A stretch of 64,000 bases of DNA. Origin: an uncultured Oscillospiraceae bacterium. GTDB lineage: Bacteria > Bacillota > Clostridia > Oscillospirales > Oscillospiraceae. The translations under genes and the position numbers were made by a program. Below are positions 57,651 through 64,000 of this stretch, piece after piece. The stretch lies in contig CAJUEC010000005.1 of NCBI GenBank assembly GCA_910585155.1, forward strand, positions 20,468 to 84,467. The letters run 5' to 3'. Below the pieces are notes generated by a model, which had not been told where the DNA came from, searched no databases, and saw only the letters and a program-made list of their open reading frames with translations. Positions within the stretch are counted from its first letter, which is position 1. Every line of letters starts with the position of its first letter.

Positions 57651-57905
57651 AAAAAAATGCTCTCCCCCCATAGGCTATGGGACGAGAGCACTGCTTGCGC
57701 AACACTTCGTGGTGCCACCCACATTCAGCGGACGCGGTCCGCCCTTTGGCCTTCTGGTGCGGGAAGGGGACCGGCCCGTCTCCGGGCCCGCTCAGCCGGC
57801 GTCTTTCCCGTCCTCCTGCCGTAAGCGCTTCCAGCCTAGGCGCTTTTCTCTGTCCGGCGGCGGGGGCGGTACTCATCCGGCCTCAACGCGGCGTATTCAA
57901 TTGCG
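57651..57905 (-). promoter_or_regulatory. T-box riboswitch of the hisS-aspS transcript
   Basis: On the minus strand GGATGAGTA and ACAGAGAAAAGCGC with GGCTGGAAGCGCTT mirror the conserved leader elements of the ileS T-box, again without a long Stem I. The T-box motif is GTGGGTGGCACCAC (57708-57722). TGGC would pair with a GCCA 3' end, so the sensed tRNA should carry G73; that suits tRNA-Asp and not tRNA-His (C73). The terminator at 57651-57690 pairs GCTCTC..CCCATAG with CTATGGG..GAGAGC and ends in seven T. Specifier not settled; GAC occurs at 57852-57854. hisS begins 900 bp downstream. Confidence 0.8.
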
Positions 57906-57912
57906 GGTTTGA

Positions 57913-58326
57913 TTACACCTTCAGGGGGGTGGTGGGCTTGACAATCATACGCCAATCCAGGTCGCCCCGGGCCAGGCCGTGAATGAGCATTTCGGCGGTG
58001 GCGGCGTTGGTGGCGACGGGCACATTGTGCTGGTCGCACAGGTTGATGATATAGCTCAGGTCCTTGTCCAGGTCGTCGCAGGTGGGGTCGTTGAAGAAGA
58101 GAACCATGTCGATCTCGTCGTAGGCGATCCGGGCGCCGATCTGCTGGCTTCCGCCCTGGGCATGGGCCAGGAACAGCTGGACAGGCAGGCCGGTGGCCTC
58201 CGAGACCTGACGCCCGGTATTGCTAGTGGCGCACACGGTATGCTTGGAGAGAATGCCGCAGTAGGCGATGCAGAATTGGACCATGAGTTCTTTTTTGTTG
58301 TCGTGGCTCATCAGGGCAATGTTCAT
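57913..58326 (-). CDS. mgsA: Methylglyoxal synthase
   Basis: The protein has 137 residues. IALMSHDNKKELM at the start, LAHAQGGSQQIGARIA, FFNDPTCDDLDKDL (catalytic Asp region) and the C-terminal VPVATNAATAEMLI match the family. It converts dihydroxyacetone phosphate to methylglyoxal. Adjacency to minD is typical of Clostridia. The downstream T-box starts 8 bp after its stop. Confidence 0.96.
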   Translation of the reverse strand: MNIALMSHDNKKELMVQFCIAYCGILSKHTVCATSNTGRQVSEATGLPVQLFLAHAQGGSQQIGARIAYDEIDMVLFFNDPTCDDLDKDLSYIINLCDQHNVPVATNAATAEMLIHGLARGDLDWRMIVKPTTPLKV

Positions 58327-58360
58327 GCAGATCGTCCTTTCTATGGAATGGTGGCGCGTC

Positions 58361-59092
58361 TCAGCGGATACGCAGCAGGGGGACCCGCTGCCCCAGAAGG
58401 CGCTTGGCGATGTTCAGGTAGGCGGGGGCGGCCCCCTTGTAGGTGGTGAGCACCAGGGGGACTCCGGCGGCGGCGGCGGCGGTGACGGCGGGGTCCTCGG
58501 GGACCACGCCCAGCAGGGGCAGGCCGGCGGCGTCCATGGCGTTGTCGATGGAGGTGCGCAGCTTGGTGATGAGCTTGGGGTCCACCCGGTTCATCACCAG
58601 GTGGAGGGGGGAGAGGCTGTGGAGTTCCATGACGGTGCGCTGAGCGTCCCGCAGGGCGGCGGGGTCCACGGAGGACACCACCACGGCCCGGTCGGCGGCG
58701 TCCCGGGCCAGCTGAAAGCCCTCCCCCAGGCCGGCGGGGGAGTCCATGAGGATAAAATCGAAGTAGTCCCTGGCCTCGTTCGCCAGGGCGCGGAACCGTT
58801 CCCGGTCCAGCCCCTCGGGGGAGAGGGGGGCGGTGAGCAGGAACAGCCCCCGGATCTCCGGCTGCTCCACGCAGGCTCCCAGCAGGGAGCAGCGGTACTC
58901 CATCACGTCGGAGAAATCCATGACGGCCCGGTCGGACAGTCCCAAGGCCAGATCCAGGTTGCGCAGGCCGATGTCCAGGTCTACGCACAGCACCCTGTGG
59001 CCCAGGGCCGCCAGGCAGGAGGCCACGCCTGCGGTGAACGAGGTCTTTCCAGTACCGCCCTTTCCGGATGTAACCATAACGGCAGTGCCCAT
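58361..59092 (-). CDS. minD: MinD-like septum-site ATPase
   Basis: The protein has 243 residues. The deviant Walker A is SGKGGTGKTSFTA. VDLDIGLRNLDLALG and MDSPAGLGEGFQLA (Walker B region) follow. The C-terminal LNIAKRLLGQRVPLLRIR is amphipathic and would act as the membrane-targeting sequence. minC and minE are not in the window, so partners are elsewhere or it works with DivIVA. GGGAGG lies 6 bp upstream of the ATG. Confidence 0.9.
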   Translation of the reverse strand: MGTAVMVTSGKGGTGKTSFTAGVASCLAALGHRVLCVDLDIGLRNLDLALGLSDRAVMDFSDVMEYRCSLLGACVEQPEIRGLFLLTAPLSPEGLDRERFRALANEARDYFDFILMDSPAGLGEGFQLARDAADRAVVVSSVDPAALRDAQRTVMELHSLSPLHLVMNRVDPKLITKLRTSIDNAMDAAGLPLLGVVPEDPAVTAAAAAGVPLVLTTYKGAAPAYLNIAKRLLGQRVPLLRIR

Positions 59093-59201
59093 GGGAAGCC
59101 TCCCTTCTAATCCTTTCAAAATCATATCATGGATTCCAAAGGATAGCAACAATATTTCTCAAATTACTAAAAAAATTTTCATTTTCTGGTGAAAATTTTC
59201 T

Positions 59202-59930
59202 CTACAAAGGAGATTTCTGGATTTTCGACCATCTTCTGGGGAATTGGGGCGGCGTAGAGGAAATTTTTTCCACAATCACCACCCGGTGAACCACCTGCGT
59301 ATTGGGGATGGTGTAGTCAAAGCAGCGCTCCAGCCGCCCCCCCAGGGTCTGGATGGCGGGGAGGGCCCCCTCCACCTCCTGGAGGGAGGACACCCCCTTC
59401 ATAGCCAGCAGCCGCCCCCCCACCTGGAGGAAGGGCAGGCACAGCTCACACAGCAGCCGCAGGTCGGCCACCGCCCGGGCGGTGGCGAAGGCGAACCGCT
59501 CCCGGAGCTCCGGGTCCCGGCCGGCCTCCTCCGCCCGGCCGTGGAGGCGGCGGACGCCCCGGATGTCCAGCGCGCCGCAGACCTCCCCCAGCCAGTCCAG
59601 CCGTTTGTTTAGGCTGTCCAGCAGGGTGAGCTCCAGGGAGGGGACCAGGATTTTCAGCACCATCCCGGGGAAGCCCGCCCCGGTGCCCACGTCGATGAGG
59701 GTTTGGCCGGAGAGCTGGGCGCAGCTCAGCAGGGCGGCGCAGTCCAGCATGTGGAGGTTGGCGGCGTCCACGGGGTCGGTGATGGCGGTGAGGTTCATCT
59801 CCCGGTTTTTGTCCAGCAGGGCCTGACAGTACCGGGTCAGGGTTTGGACGGCGCCGGGGTCGGCCAGGCCGAAGGCCTCCAGCCCCTGCCGGAGGGTGTG
59901 GGAGACGGCTTGGATGTCATGGCACTCCAC
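59202..59930 (-). CDS. rsmG: 16S rRNA (guanine-N7) methyltransferase RsmG
   Basis: The protein has 242 residues. MNLTAITDPVDAANLHMLDC, the SAM motif IDVGTGAGFPGMVLKI and FAFATARAVADLRLLCELCLP identify RsmG (GidB), which methylates G527 of 16S rRNA. It usually neighbours parA/parB near the origin and does so here, with three genes between. It starts 3 bp after the next gene's stop. Confidence 0.96.
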   Translation of the reverse strand: MECHDIQAVSHTLRQGLEAFGLADPGAVQTLTRYCQALLDKNREMNLTAITDPVDAANLHMLDCAALLSCAQLSGQTLIDVGTGAGFPGMVLKILVPSLELTLLDSLNKRLDWLGEVCGALDIRGVRRLHGRAEEAGRDPELRERFAFATARAVADLRLLCELCLPFLQVGGRLLAMKGVSSLQEVEGALPAIQTLGGRLERCFDYTIPNTQVVHRVVIVEKISSTPPQFPRRWSKIQKSPL

Positions 59931-59933
59931 GGC

Positions 59934-60290
59934 TCACCCTCCCAGGGCGGCGGCCAGAGGGGGCGCGCCGAAGAGGAGGCCCAGCGCGGCGCCGGCGACG
60001 CAGCCCGCCAGGGCGATGACGCCCCCGGGGACTCCGCCGGGCAGGGGGATGCCCTTTTTCAGCCGCCTGCCGGTGATCACCGCCAGGGTGGCGCACACCG
60101 GCACCAGGAACAGGGGAAAGGTGCCGGGCAGCTCCCGTCCCCCGGAGTACAGAGTGAAGTTGAGGACGAACAGCAGCATCAGGACGTATACAATCCCCAT
60201 CCAGGCGGCGGCCCGCTTCTCGAAGGAGGCGGGGGTCCAGGGCTGGGGGGTCTGCTCCTCCGCCTCCCGGCGCAGGTCTTTCTCTTCCAT
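59934..60290 (-). CDS. Small integral membrane protein, 118 residues
   Basis: A hydrophilic N-terminus (about 1-28, rich in Glu and Arg) is followed by three helices: AAWMGIVYVLMLLFVLNFTLY, GTFPLFLVPVCATLAVITG and GGVIALAGCVAGAALGLLFG. No family is recognised. It is cotranscribed with rsmG (4-bp spacing). Confidence 0.65.
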   Translation of the reverse strand: MEEKDLRREAEEQTPQPWTPASFEKRAAAWMGIVYVLMLLFVLNFTLYSGGRELPGTFPLFLVPVCATLAVITGRRLKKGIPLPGGVPGGVIALAGCVAGAALGLLFGAPPLAAALGG

Positions 60291-60319
60291 GGATGTTTAC
60301 TCCTTCACTGGGACCTGTC

Positions 60320-60694
60320 TTACAGGTCGGGGTCAAAGTCCTCCTCGGTGGCCTCAGGCTCAGCGGCTTTGGTGGGTTCCTCCGGTTGGGCGGCGGGGGC
60401 GGGGTCGATTTCGGGGACGGCGGCGGCCTCCGGCTCGTCGTCGGCGAAGAGCACCGCCTCCTGGGGGTTGTTGGTAAACAGCTTTTTCTCCTCTCGGATG
60501 GCCTGGAAGGGGGACTTGAAGCCTAGGCTGACGTCGATCTGCTGGTGAGTCTGGTCCTCGCCGGGGCCCCGGGTGACCTGCCACAGCAGGGCCTCCACGG
60601 TCTGCTGGCCGGTCTCATCGTCCCTGCGGACCCGGTAGGGGACCAGGGCGGCGGCCAGCGCGGTGAGGCCCAGGACTTTCCAGAACTTTTTCAT
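60320..60694 (-). CDS. Uncharacterised protein with N-terminal hydrophobic helix and acidic tail
   Basis: The protein has 124 residues. MKKFWKVLGLTALAAALVPY resembles a short anchor or signal peptide without a clear cleavage site. The middle (VEALLWQVTRGPGEDQTH, VSLGFKSPF) is folded-looking, and the last 35 residues are Pro/Glu/Ala-rich. Family unknown. Good ribosome site (AAGGAGAAATTACC). Confidence 0.65.
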   Translation of the reverse strand: MKKFWKVLGLTALAAALVPYRVRRDDETGQQTVEALLWQVTRGPGEDQTHQQIDVSLGFKSPFQAIREEKKLFTNNPQEAVLFADDEPEAAAVPEIDPAPAAQPEEPTKAAEPEATEEDFDPDL

Positions 60695-60767
60695 GGTAAT
60701 TTCTCCTTAATAGTAAGATTTTGAACCGGTGTGGAAAACACCCTTCAGGCCCGCTCCAGGGCGCGGG

Positions 60768-62069
60768 TCACTTTTTCGGGGTCAGCGCCTGGGCGCCGCC
60801 CATATAGGGCTGGAGCACCGCGGGGATGGCCACCGACCCGTCGGCCCGCAGGTTGTTCTCCAGCAGGGCGATGAGCATACGGGGGGGCGCGGCCACGGTG
60901 TTGTTCAGGGTGTGGGGCAGGTAGGTGCCGCCCTCCCCCTTCACCCGCATCTTCAGGCGGCGGGCCTGGGCGTCCCCCAGGTTGGAGCAGGAGCACACCT
61001 CGAAGTACTTCTTCTGCCGGGGGGACCAGGCCTCGATGTCGCAGGATTTCACCTTCAGGTCGGCCAGGTCGCCGGAGCAGCACTCCAGCTGCCGCACCGG
61101 GATGTCCATGGAGCGGAACAGCTCCACGGAGTACCGCCACATCTTCTCGTACCAGTCCATGGAGTCCTCGGGGCGGCACACCACGATCATCTCCTGCTTC
61201 TCAAACTGGTGGATGCGGTAGACCCCCCGCTCCTCGATGCCGTGGGAGCCCTTCTCCTTGCGGAAGCAGGGGGAGTAGGAGGTGAGGGTCTGGGGCAGGG
61301 AGTCCTCGGGGATGATCTGGTCGATGAACTTGCCGATCATGGAGTGCTCGGAGGTCCCGATCAAATATAGGTCCTCCCCCTCGATTTTATACATCATGGC
61401 GTCCATGTCGGTCTGGGACATGACCCCCTCCACCACGTTGCCGTGGATCATGAAGGGGGGGACGCAGAAGGTGAAGCCCTTGTTGATCATGAAGTCCCGG
61501 GCGTAGGCCAGCACCGCCTCGTGGAGGCGGGCGATGTCCCCCATCAGGTAGTAGAACCCGGCGCCGGACACCCGGCCCGCCGCGTCCAGGTCCACCCCGT
61601 TGAACCGGTCCATGATGTCGGTGTGGTAGGGGATGTCGAAGTCCGGCACCGCGGGCTCGCCGAACCGCTCCACCTCCACGTTTTCGGAGTCGTCCTTTCC
61701 GATGGGCACGGAGGGGTCGATGATGTTGGGGATCTGGAGCATGATGTGCCGGATCTCCGCCGCCAGCTCATCCTCCAGCCTTTCCAGCTCCGCCAGCCGG
61801 TCGGCGTTGGCCTTCACCTGGGCCTTGGCCTCCTCCGCCTCCGCCAATTTTGACGGGTCCTTTTTTGCCTGCCCCATCAGCATACCCACCTGCTTGGACA
61901 GCTGGTTGCGCTGGGAGCGCAGGTTGTTGGCCTCGGTCATGGCATCCCGGTTCCGGCGGTCCAGCTCGATGACCTGGTCCACCAGGGGGAGCTTCTCCTC
62001 CTGGAACTTCTTTTTGATGTTCTCCTTGACAATCTCCGGGTTGTCCCGGATAAATTTGATATCCAGCAT
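60768..62069 (-). CDS. serS: Seryl-tRNA synthetase
   Basis: The protein has 433 residues. The N-terminal coiled-coil arm (about 30-100) binds the long variable arm of tRNA-Ser. Class II core: GTSEHSMIGKF, FRKEKGSHGIEERGVYRIHQ in two parts (motif 2) and TLNNTVAAPPRMLIALLEN (motif 3). The ATG at 62069 follows AAAAGGTGATAACA. No T-box was found upstream; the spacer holds a parS site and a 7-bp stem GGGGCAG/CTGCCCC. Confidence 0.97.
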   Translation of the reverse strand: MLDIKFIRDNPEIVKENIKKKFQEEKLPLVDQVIELDRRNRDAMTEANNLRSQRNQLSKQVGMLMGQAKKDPSKLAEAEEAKAQVKANADRLAELERLEDELAAEIRHIMLQIPNIIDPSVPIGKDDSENVEVERFGEPAVPDFDIPYHTDIMDRFNGVDLDAAGRVSGAGFYYLMGDIARLHEAVLAYARDFMINKGFTFCVPPFMIHGNVVEGVMSQTDMDAMMYKIEGEDLYLIGTSEHSMIGKFIDQIIPEDSLPQTLTSYSPCFRKEKGSHGIEERGVYRIHQFEKQEMIVVCRPEDSMDWYEKMWRYSVELFRSMDIPVRQLECCSGDLADLKVKSCDIEAWSPRQKKYFEVCSCSNLGDAQARRLKMRVKGEGGTYLPHTLNNTVAAPPRMLIALLENNLRADGSVAIPAVLQPYMGGAQALTPKK

Positions 62070-62176
62070 TGTTATCACCTTTTCTGTTAATATCACAAAT
62101 GAGGCTCCCTTGAAAACGGTCTCCAGCTTTCGTGGGGAGAGGAGGGGCAGCGAAGGATATAGAGCCTGCCCCAAGG

Positions 62177-62192
62177 TGTTTCACGTGAAACA
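62177..62192. other. parS centromere-like site
   Basis: A second perfect TGTTTCACGTGAAACA. It lies between serS and the coiled-coil gene, 640 bp downstream of parB in its transcription direction. Confidence 0.92.
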
Positions 62193-62200
62193 ATCTGCCA

Positions 62201-62830
62201 TCAGCCCTGCTGCTCCGGCTCCGCCGACTCCGGAGCGCCGAACAGCCGCAGCCATTCTGTAGAATCGTCATCTGCCAGGTAGCCCCGATCCACAAGGGTA
62301 TCGTGGATCTCCCGCATCCGCGCCAAGGCGCTGTCCGAATCCGGCAGATTGAGGCTGCCGGCGTTGGCCAGCGTCTGAAGAAAGTGGGCGCAGGCCTTGT
62401 AGTCCCGGGACAGGAAGTGTTCCTCCAGCTCCCAGAAGTTCAGCCAGCCCTGCACCTTCTTATACTGGTCGGAGAAATCGTCGGTCAGCTCGGCGTGCCG
62501 CTCTCGAAGTTCGTCCATCTGCTTTTCCAGGTCATCCCGCTCCTCCTGGAGCCCGCCGAGCTGAACGCTGAGGGCCTCATTTTGCTCCACCAGGTCCAGG
62601 TTCTCCCGCTCCAGCCGCTGGATGGTCTCCAGAAGCTCGTCCTTGGAGGCGGTGGTGGTGCGCAGGTCGGCCTGAATGGTGGCGTTGTTGCGCCGCTGGA
62701 CGAAGTAGGCCAGCAGCAGCATCAGGAAGGCCGCGCCGAAGAGGATGGCCAGATAGATATAGATGGAAGAGCTCCGGCCGCTCTTTTTGTCCGGGGCGGG
62801 CTGGGGCCTGTGCTGGGTCTCCTCGCTCAT
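62201..62830 (-). CDS. Single-pass membrane protein with coiled coil, coupled to parB
   Basis: The protein has 209 residues. A short N-terminus is followed by one transmembrane helix (IYIYLAILFGAAFLMLLLAYF, about 24-43) and a long coiled coil (about 50-118, with LERENLDLVEQNEALSVQLG). A small C-terminal helical domain (FWELEEHFLSRDYKACAHFL) follows. Its start overlaps the parB stop (ATGA). No named family is recognised. Coupling to parB and proximity to parS suggest a membrane link for the origin region, as inference only. Confidence 0.8.
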   Translation of the reverse strand: MSEETQHRPQPAPDKKSGRSSSIYIYLAILFGAAFLMLLLAYFVQRRNNATIQADLRTTTASKDELLETIQRLERENLDLVEQNEALSVQLGGLQEERDDLEKQMDELRERHAELTDDFSDQYKKVQGWLNFWELEEHFLSRDYKACAHFLQTLANAGSLNLPDSDSALARMREIHDTLVDRGYLADDDSTEWLRLFGAPESAEPEQQG

Positions 62831-63729
62831 GCCTCTACCTCCTGGGTGTCCGGCTTTTTCAGCGGGAGGATGTGCTCCAGCTGGTCCAGCAGGTCGTTGA
62901 GGTCGTCCACGTTGTAGAACTCCAGCTCCAGCCGGCCCTTTTTGGCCCCGTTCTTGATGGTGACCTTGCGGCCCAGCCGGGTGGAGAACTCCTGCTCCAC
63001 CGCATGAATGTAGATCTGGTGGGGGTCGGGGGTGTCCTTGGGGGGCAGCAGCTCCAGGGGGAGGACGGTGAAGTTTTTCGCCCGGGCCTCGGCCTGGCGG
63101 ACGTTCCAGCCCTCGTCCACAATTTTCTGGGCAAAGGCCAGCTGGGCCTGCTCTCCCTCCACCATGAGCACCGCCCGTCCGTGTCCGGCGGAGAGGGTCC
63201 CCTCCGCCAGCAGCTCCCGCACGGCGGGGGGCAGGGCGGTGAGGCGCAGGGCGTTGGCGATGGCGGGGCGGGACTTGCCCATCCGGCGGGCCACCTCCTC
63301 CTGGGTGAGGCCGTAGTCGGTGAGCAGGGCCAGATAGCCCATGGCCTCCTCCACCGGGTTCAGGTCCTCCCGCTGGAGGTTTTCGATGAGGCCCAGCTCC
63401 ATCACCTTGCGGTCGTCCGCCTCGATGATGACGGCGGGGACCTCCCGCAGGCCGGCCAGCTTGGCGGCCCGCCAGCGGCGCTCCCCGGCGATGATCTGGT
63501 AATAGCCGGTGGACAGCCGGCGGACGGTGAGGGGCTGAATGATGCCGTGCTCCTCAATGGAGGCGGCCAGGTCGGCCAGCGCCTCCTCATCGAACCGCTT
63601 TCTGGGCTGATTCAGGCCGGGCTCGACCTGGGAGATGGGCAGCAGGATGGAGCCCGCCTCCTGGGTCTGGAGGGAGGTGTCCCCCATCAGGGCGTCCAGC
63701 CCCCGGCCCAGGCCTTTGGTTTTTGGCAT
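62827..63729 (-). CDS. parB: Chromosome-partitioning protein ParB/Spo0J
   Basis: The protein has 300 residues. GLGRGLDALMGD begins the protein. The CTPase/ParB N domain has ERRWRAAKLAGL and LGLIENLQREDLNPVEEA. The HTH has TQEEVARRMGKSRPAIANAL and LSAGHGRAVL. The C-terminal dimerisation part follows. It loads on parS and spreads as a CTP-dependent clamp, recruiting SMC. The parA gene expected upstream is not reached before the window ends; tandem repeats come first. Confidence 0.96.
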   Translation of the reverse strand: MPKTKGLGRGLDALMGDTSLQTQEAGSILLPISQVEPGLNQPRKRFDEEALADLAASIEEHGIIQPLTVRRLSTGYYQIIAGERRWRAAKLAGLREVPAVIIEADDRKVMELGLIENLQREDLNPVEEAMGYLALLTDYGLTQEEVARRMGKSRPAIANALRLTALPPAVRELLAEGTLSAGHGRAVLMVEGEQAQLAFAQKIVDEGWNVRQAEARAKNFTVLPLELLPPKDTPDPHQIYIHAVEQEFSTRLGRKVTIKNGAKKGRLELEFYNVDDLNDLLDQLEHILPLKKPDTQEVEA

Positions 63730-63781
63730 TGGGCGTCATTCCTTTCTCTCATGATTGAATCGTGGCTCCCCGCGGGGGACC

Positions 63782-63999
63782 CGGCGGAGCGGCTGAGCTT
63801 TCGCCGCAGGCGGAAGCGATTGAGCGGAGCTTGCCTGGCGGGGTCCCCGGTGGAACCCAGCGGAGCGGTTCCACTGGGGAAAAGGAGGCGCGGCGGAGCG
63901 GCTGAGCTTTCGCCGCAGGCGGAAGCGATTGAGCGGAGCTTGCCCGGCGGGGTCCCCGGTGGAACCCAGCGGAGCGGTTCCACTGGGGAAAAGGAGGCG
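63782..63999. repeat. 109-bp tandem repeat, two units, upstream of parB
   Basis: Units at 63782-63890 and 63891-63999 are almost identical; I see one clear difference (CTTGCCTGGCGG against CTTGCCCGGCGG). Each has CGGCGGAGCGGCTGAGC at the start and GGAAAAGGAGGCG at the end, with inner inverted repeats such as GGAACC..GGTTCC and AAGCGATTGAGCGGAGCTT. The array may continue past the window edge. Confidence 0.85.
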
Positions 64000-64000
64000 C

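Noticed and set aside
63782..63999. CRISPR array at the window end
   Set aside because: Units are 109 bp and nearly identical along their whole length, with no unique spacers.

Overview
This 64 kb window is a GC-rich, gene-dense stretch of bacterial chromosome around the replication origin. Gene content (dnaA-dnaN-rlbA-recF-remB-gyrB-gyrA to the right of the origin, rpmH-rnpA-yidD-yidC-khpB to the left, plus parB, minD, divIVA/sepF, hemZ, darA, ricT, Prp with an N-terminally extended L27, and T-box leaders) points to a Gram-positive Clostridia lineage. The high GC, split transketolase, hemZ and clostridial-type small genes fit Oscillospiraceae (relatives of Flavonifractor, Intestinimonas or Lawsonibacter). 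That assignment is inference from gene content.

Layout. 1-4.1 kb: 3' part of a GatD-like gene, a regulator/membrane-protein pair sharing one domain, prmA, then an ileS T-box followed by an AT-rich nuclease-like gene. 4.2-7.0 kb: ileS. 7.8-9.8 kb: an ECF sigma factor translationally coupled to a membrane-anchored serpin. 10-14.7 kb: the sORF-NUDIX-yaaO-darA-holB-ricT operon. 14.9-17.8 kb: galM and split transketolase. 18.2-24.1 kb (minus): PBP2, mreD, miaB and an FAD protein. 24.2-28.9 kb (plus): miaA, hfq, HlyD-like, ylmE, sepF, divIVA (tRNA modification and cell division). 28.9-31.4 kb: CLC transporter and gapA. 31.8-36.3 kb: small regulators, then rplU-prp-rpmA and obgE separated by small accessory genes. 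36.4-39.6 kb: hemZ, MBL hydrolase, khpB. 39.8-52 kb: origin region. 52-53.3 kb: small AT-rich regulator genes, rnhA. 53.4-58.3 kb: aspS, hisS with a distant T-box, mgsA. 58.4-64 kb: minD, rsmG, two small proteins, serS, a coiled-coil membrane protein, parB and a tandem repeat.

The putative origin lies between dnaA and dnaN, where variant DnaA boxes cluster. Two perfect 16-bp parS palindromes occur, about 31 kb left and 20 kb right of dnaA, and parB is encoded in the window, so replication initiation, origin segregation and division-site genes are close together.

The least explained material is intergenic. There are three repeat families. (1) A double-hairpin element of about 300 bp has seven copies, four of them arranged as two inverted pairs. 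(2) A shorter element sits between operon genes, including a minimal copy between gyrB and gyrA. (3) A long-hairpin element of about 165 bp has three copies and a solo arm; the apical loop is conserved while the arms differ in sequence but stay self-complementary. Other notable points are the serpin that looks like an anti-sigma factor, the nuclease gene between the ileS T-box and ileS, a 34-codon gene coupled to a NUDIX gene, and two small divergent regulator modules with candidate operators.
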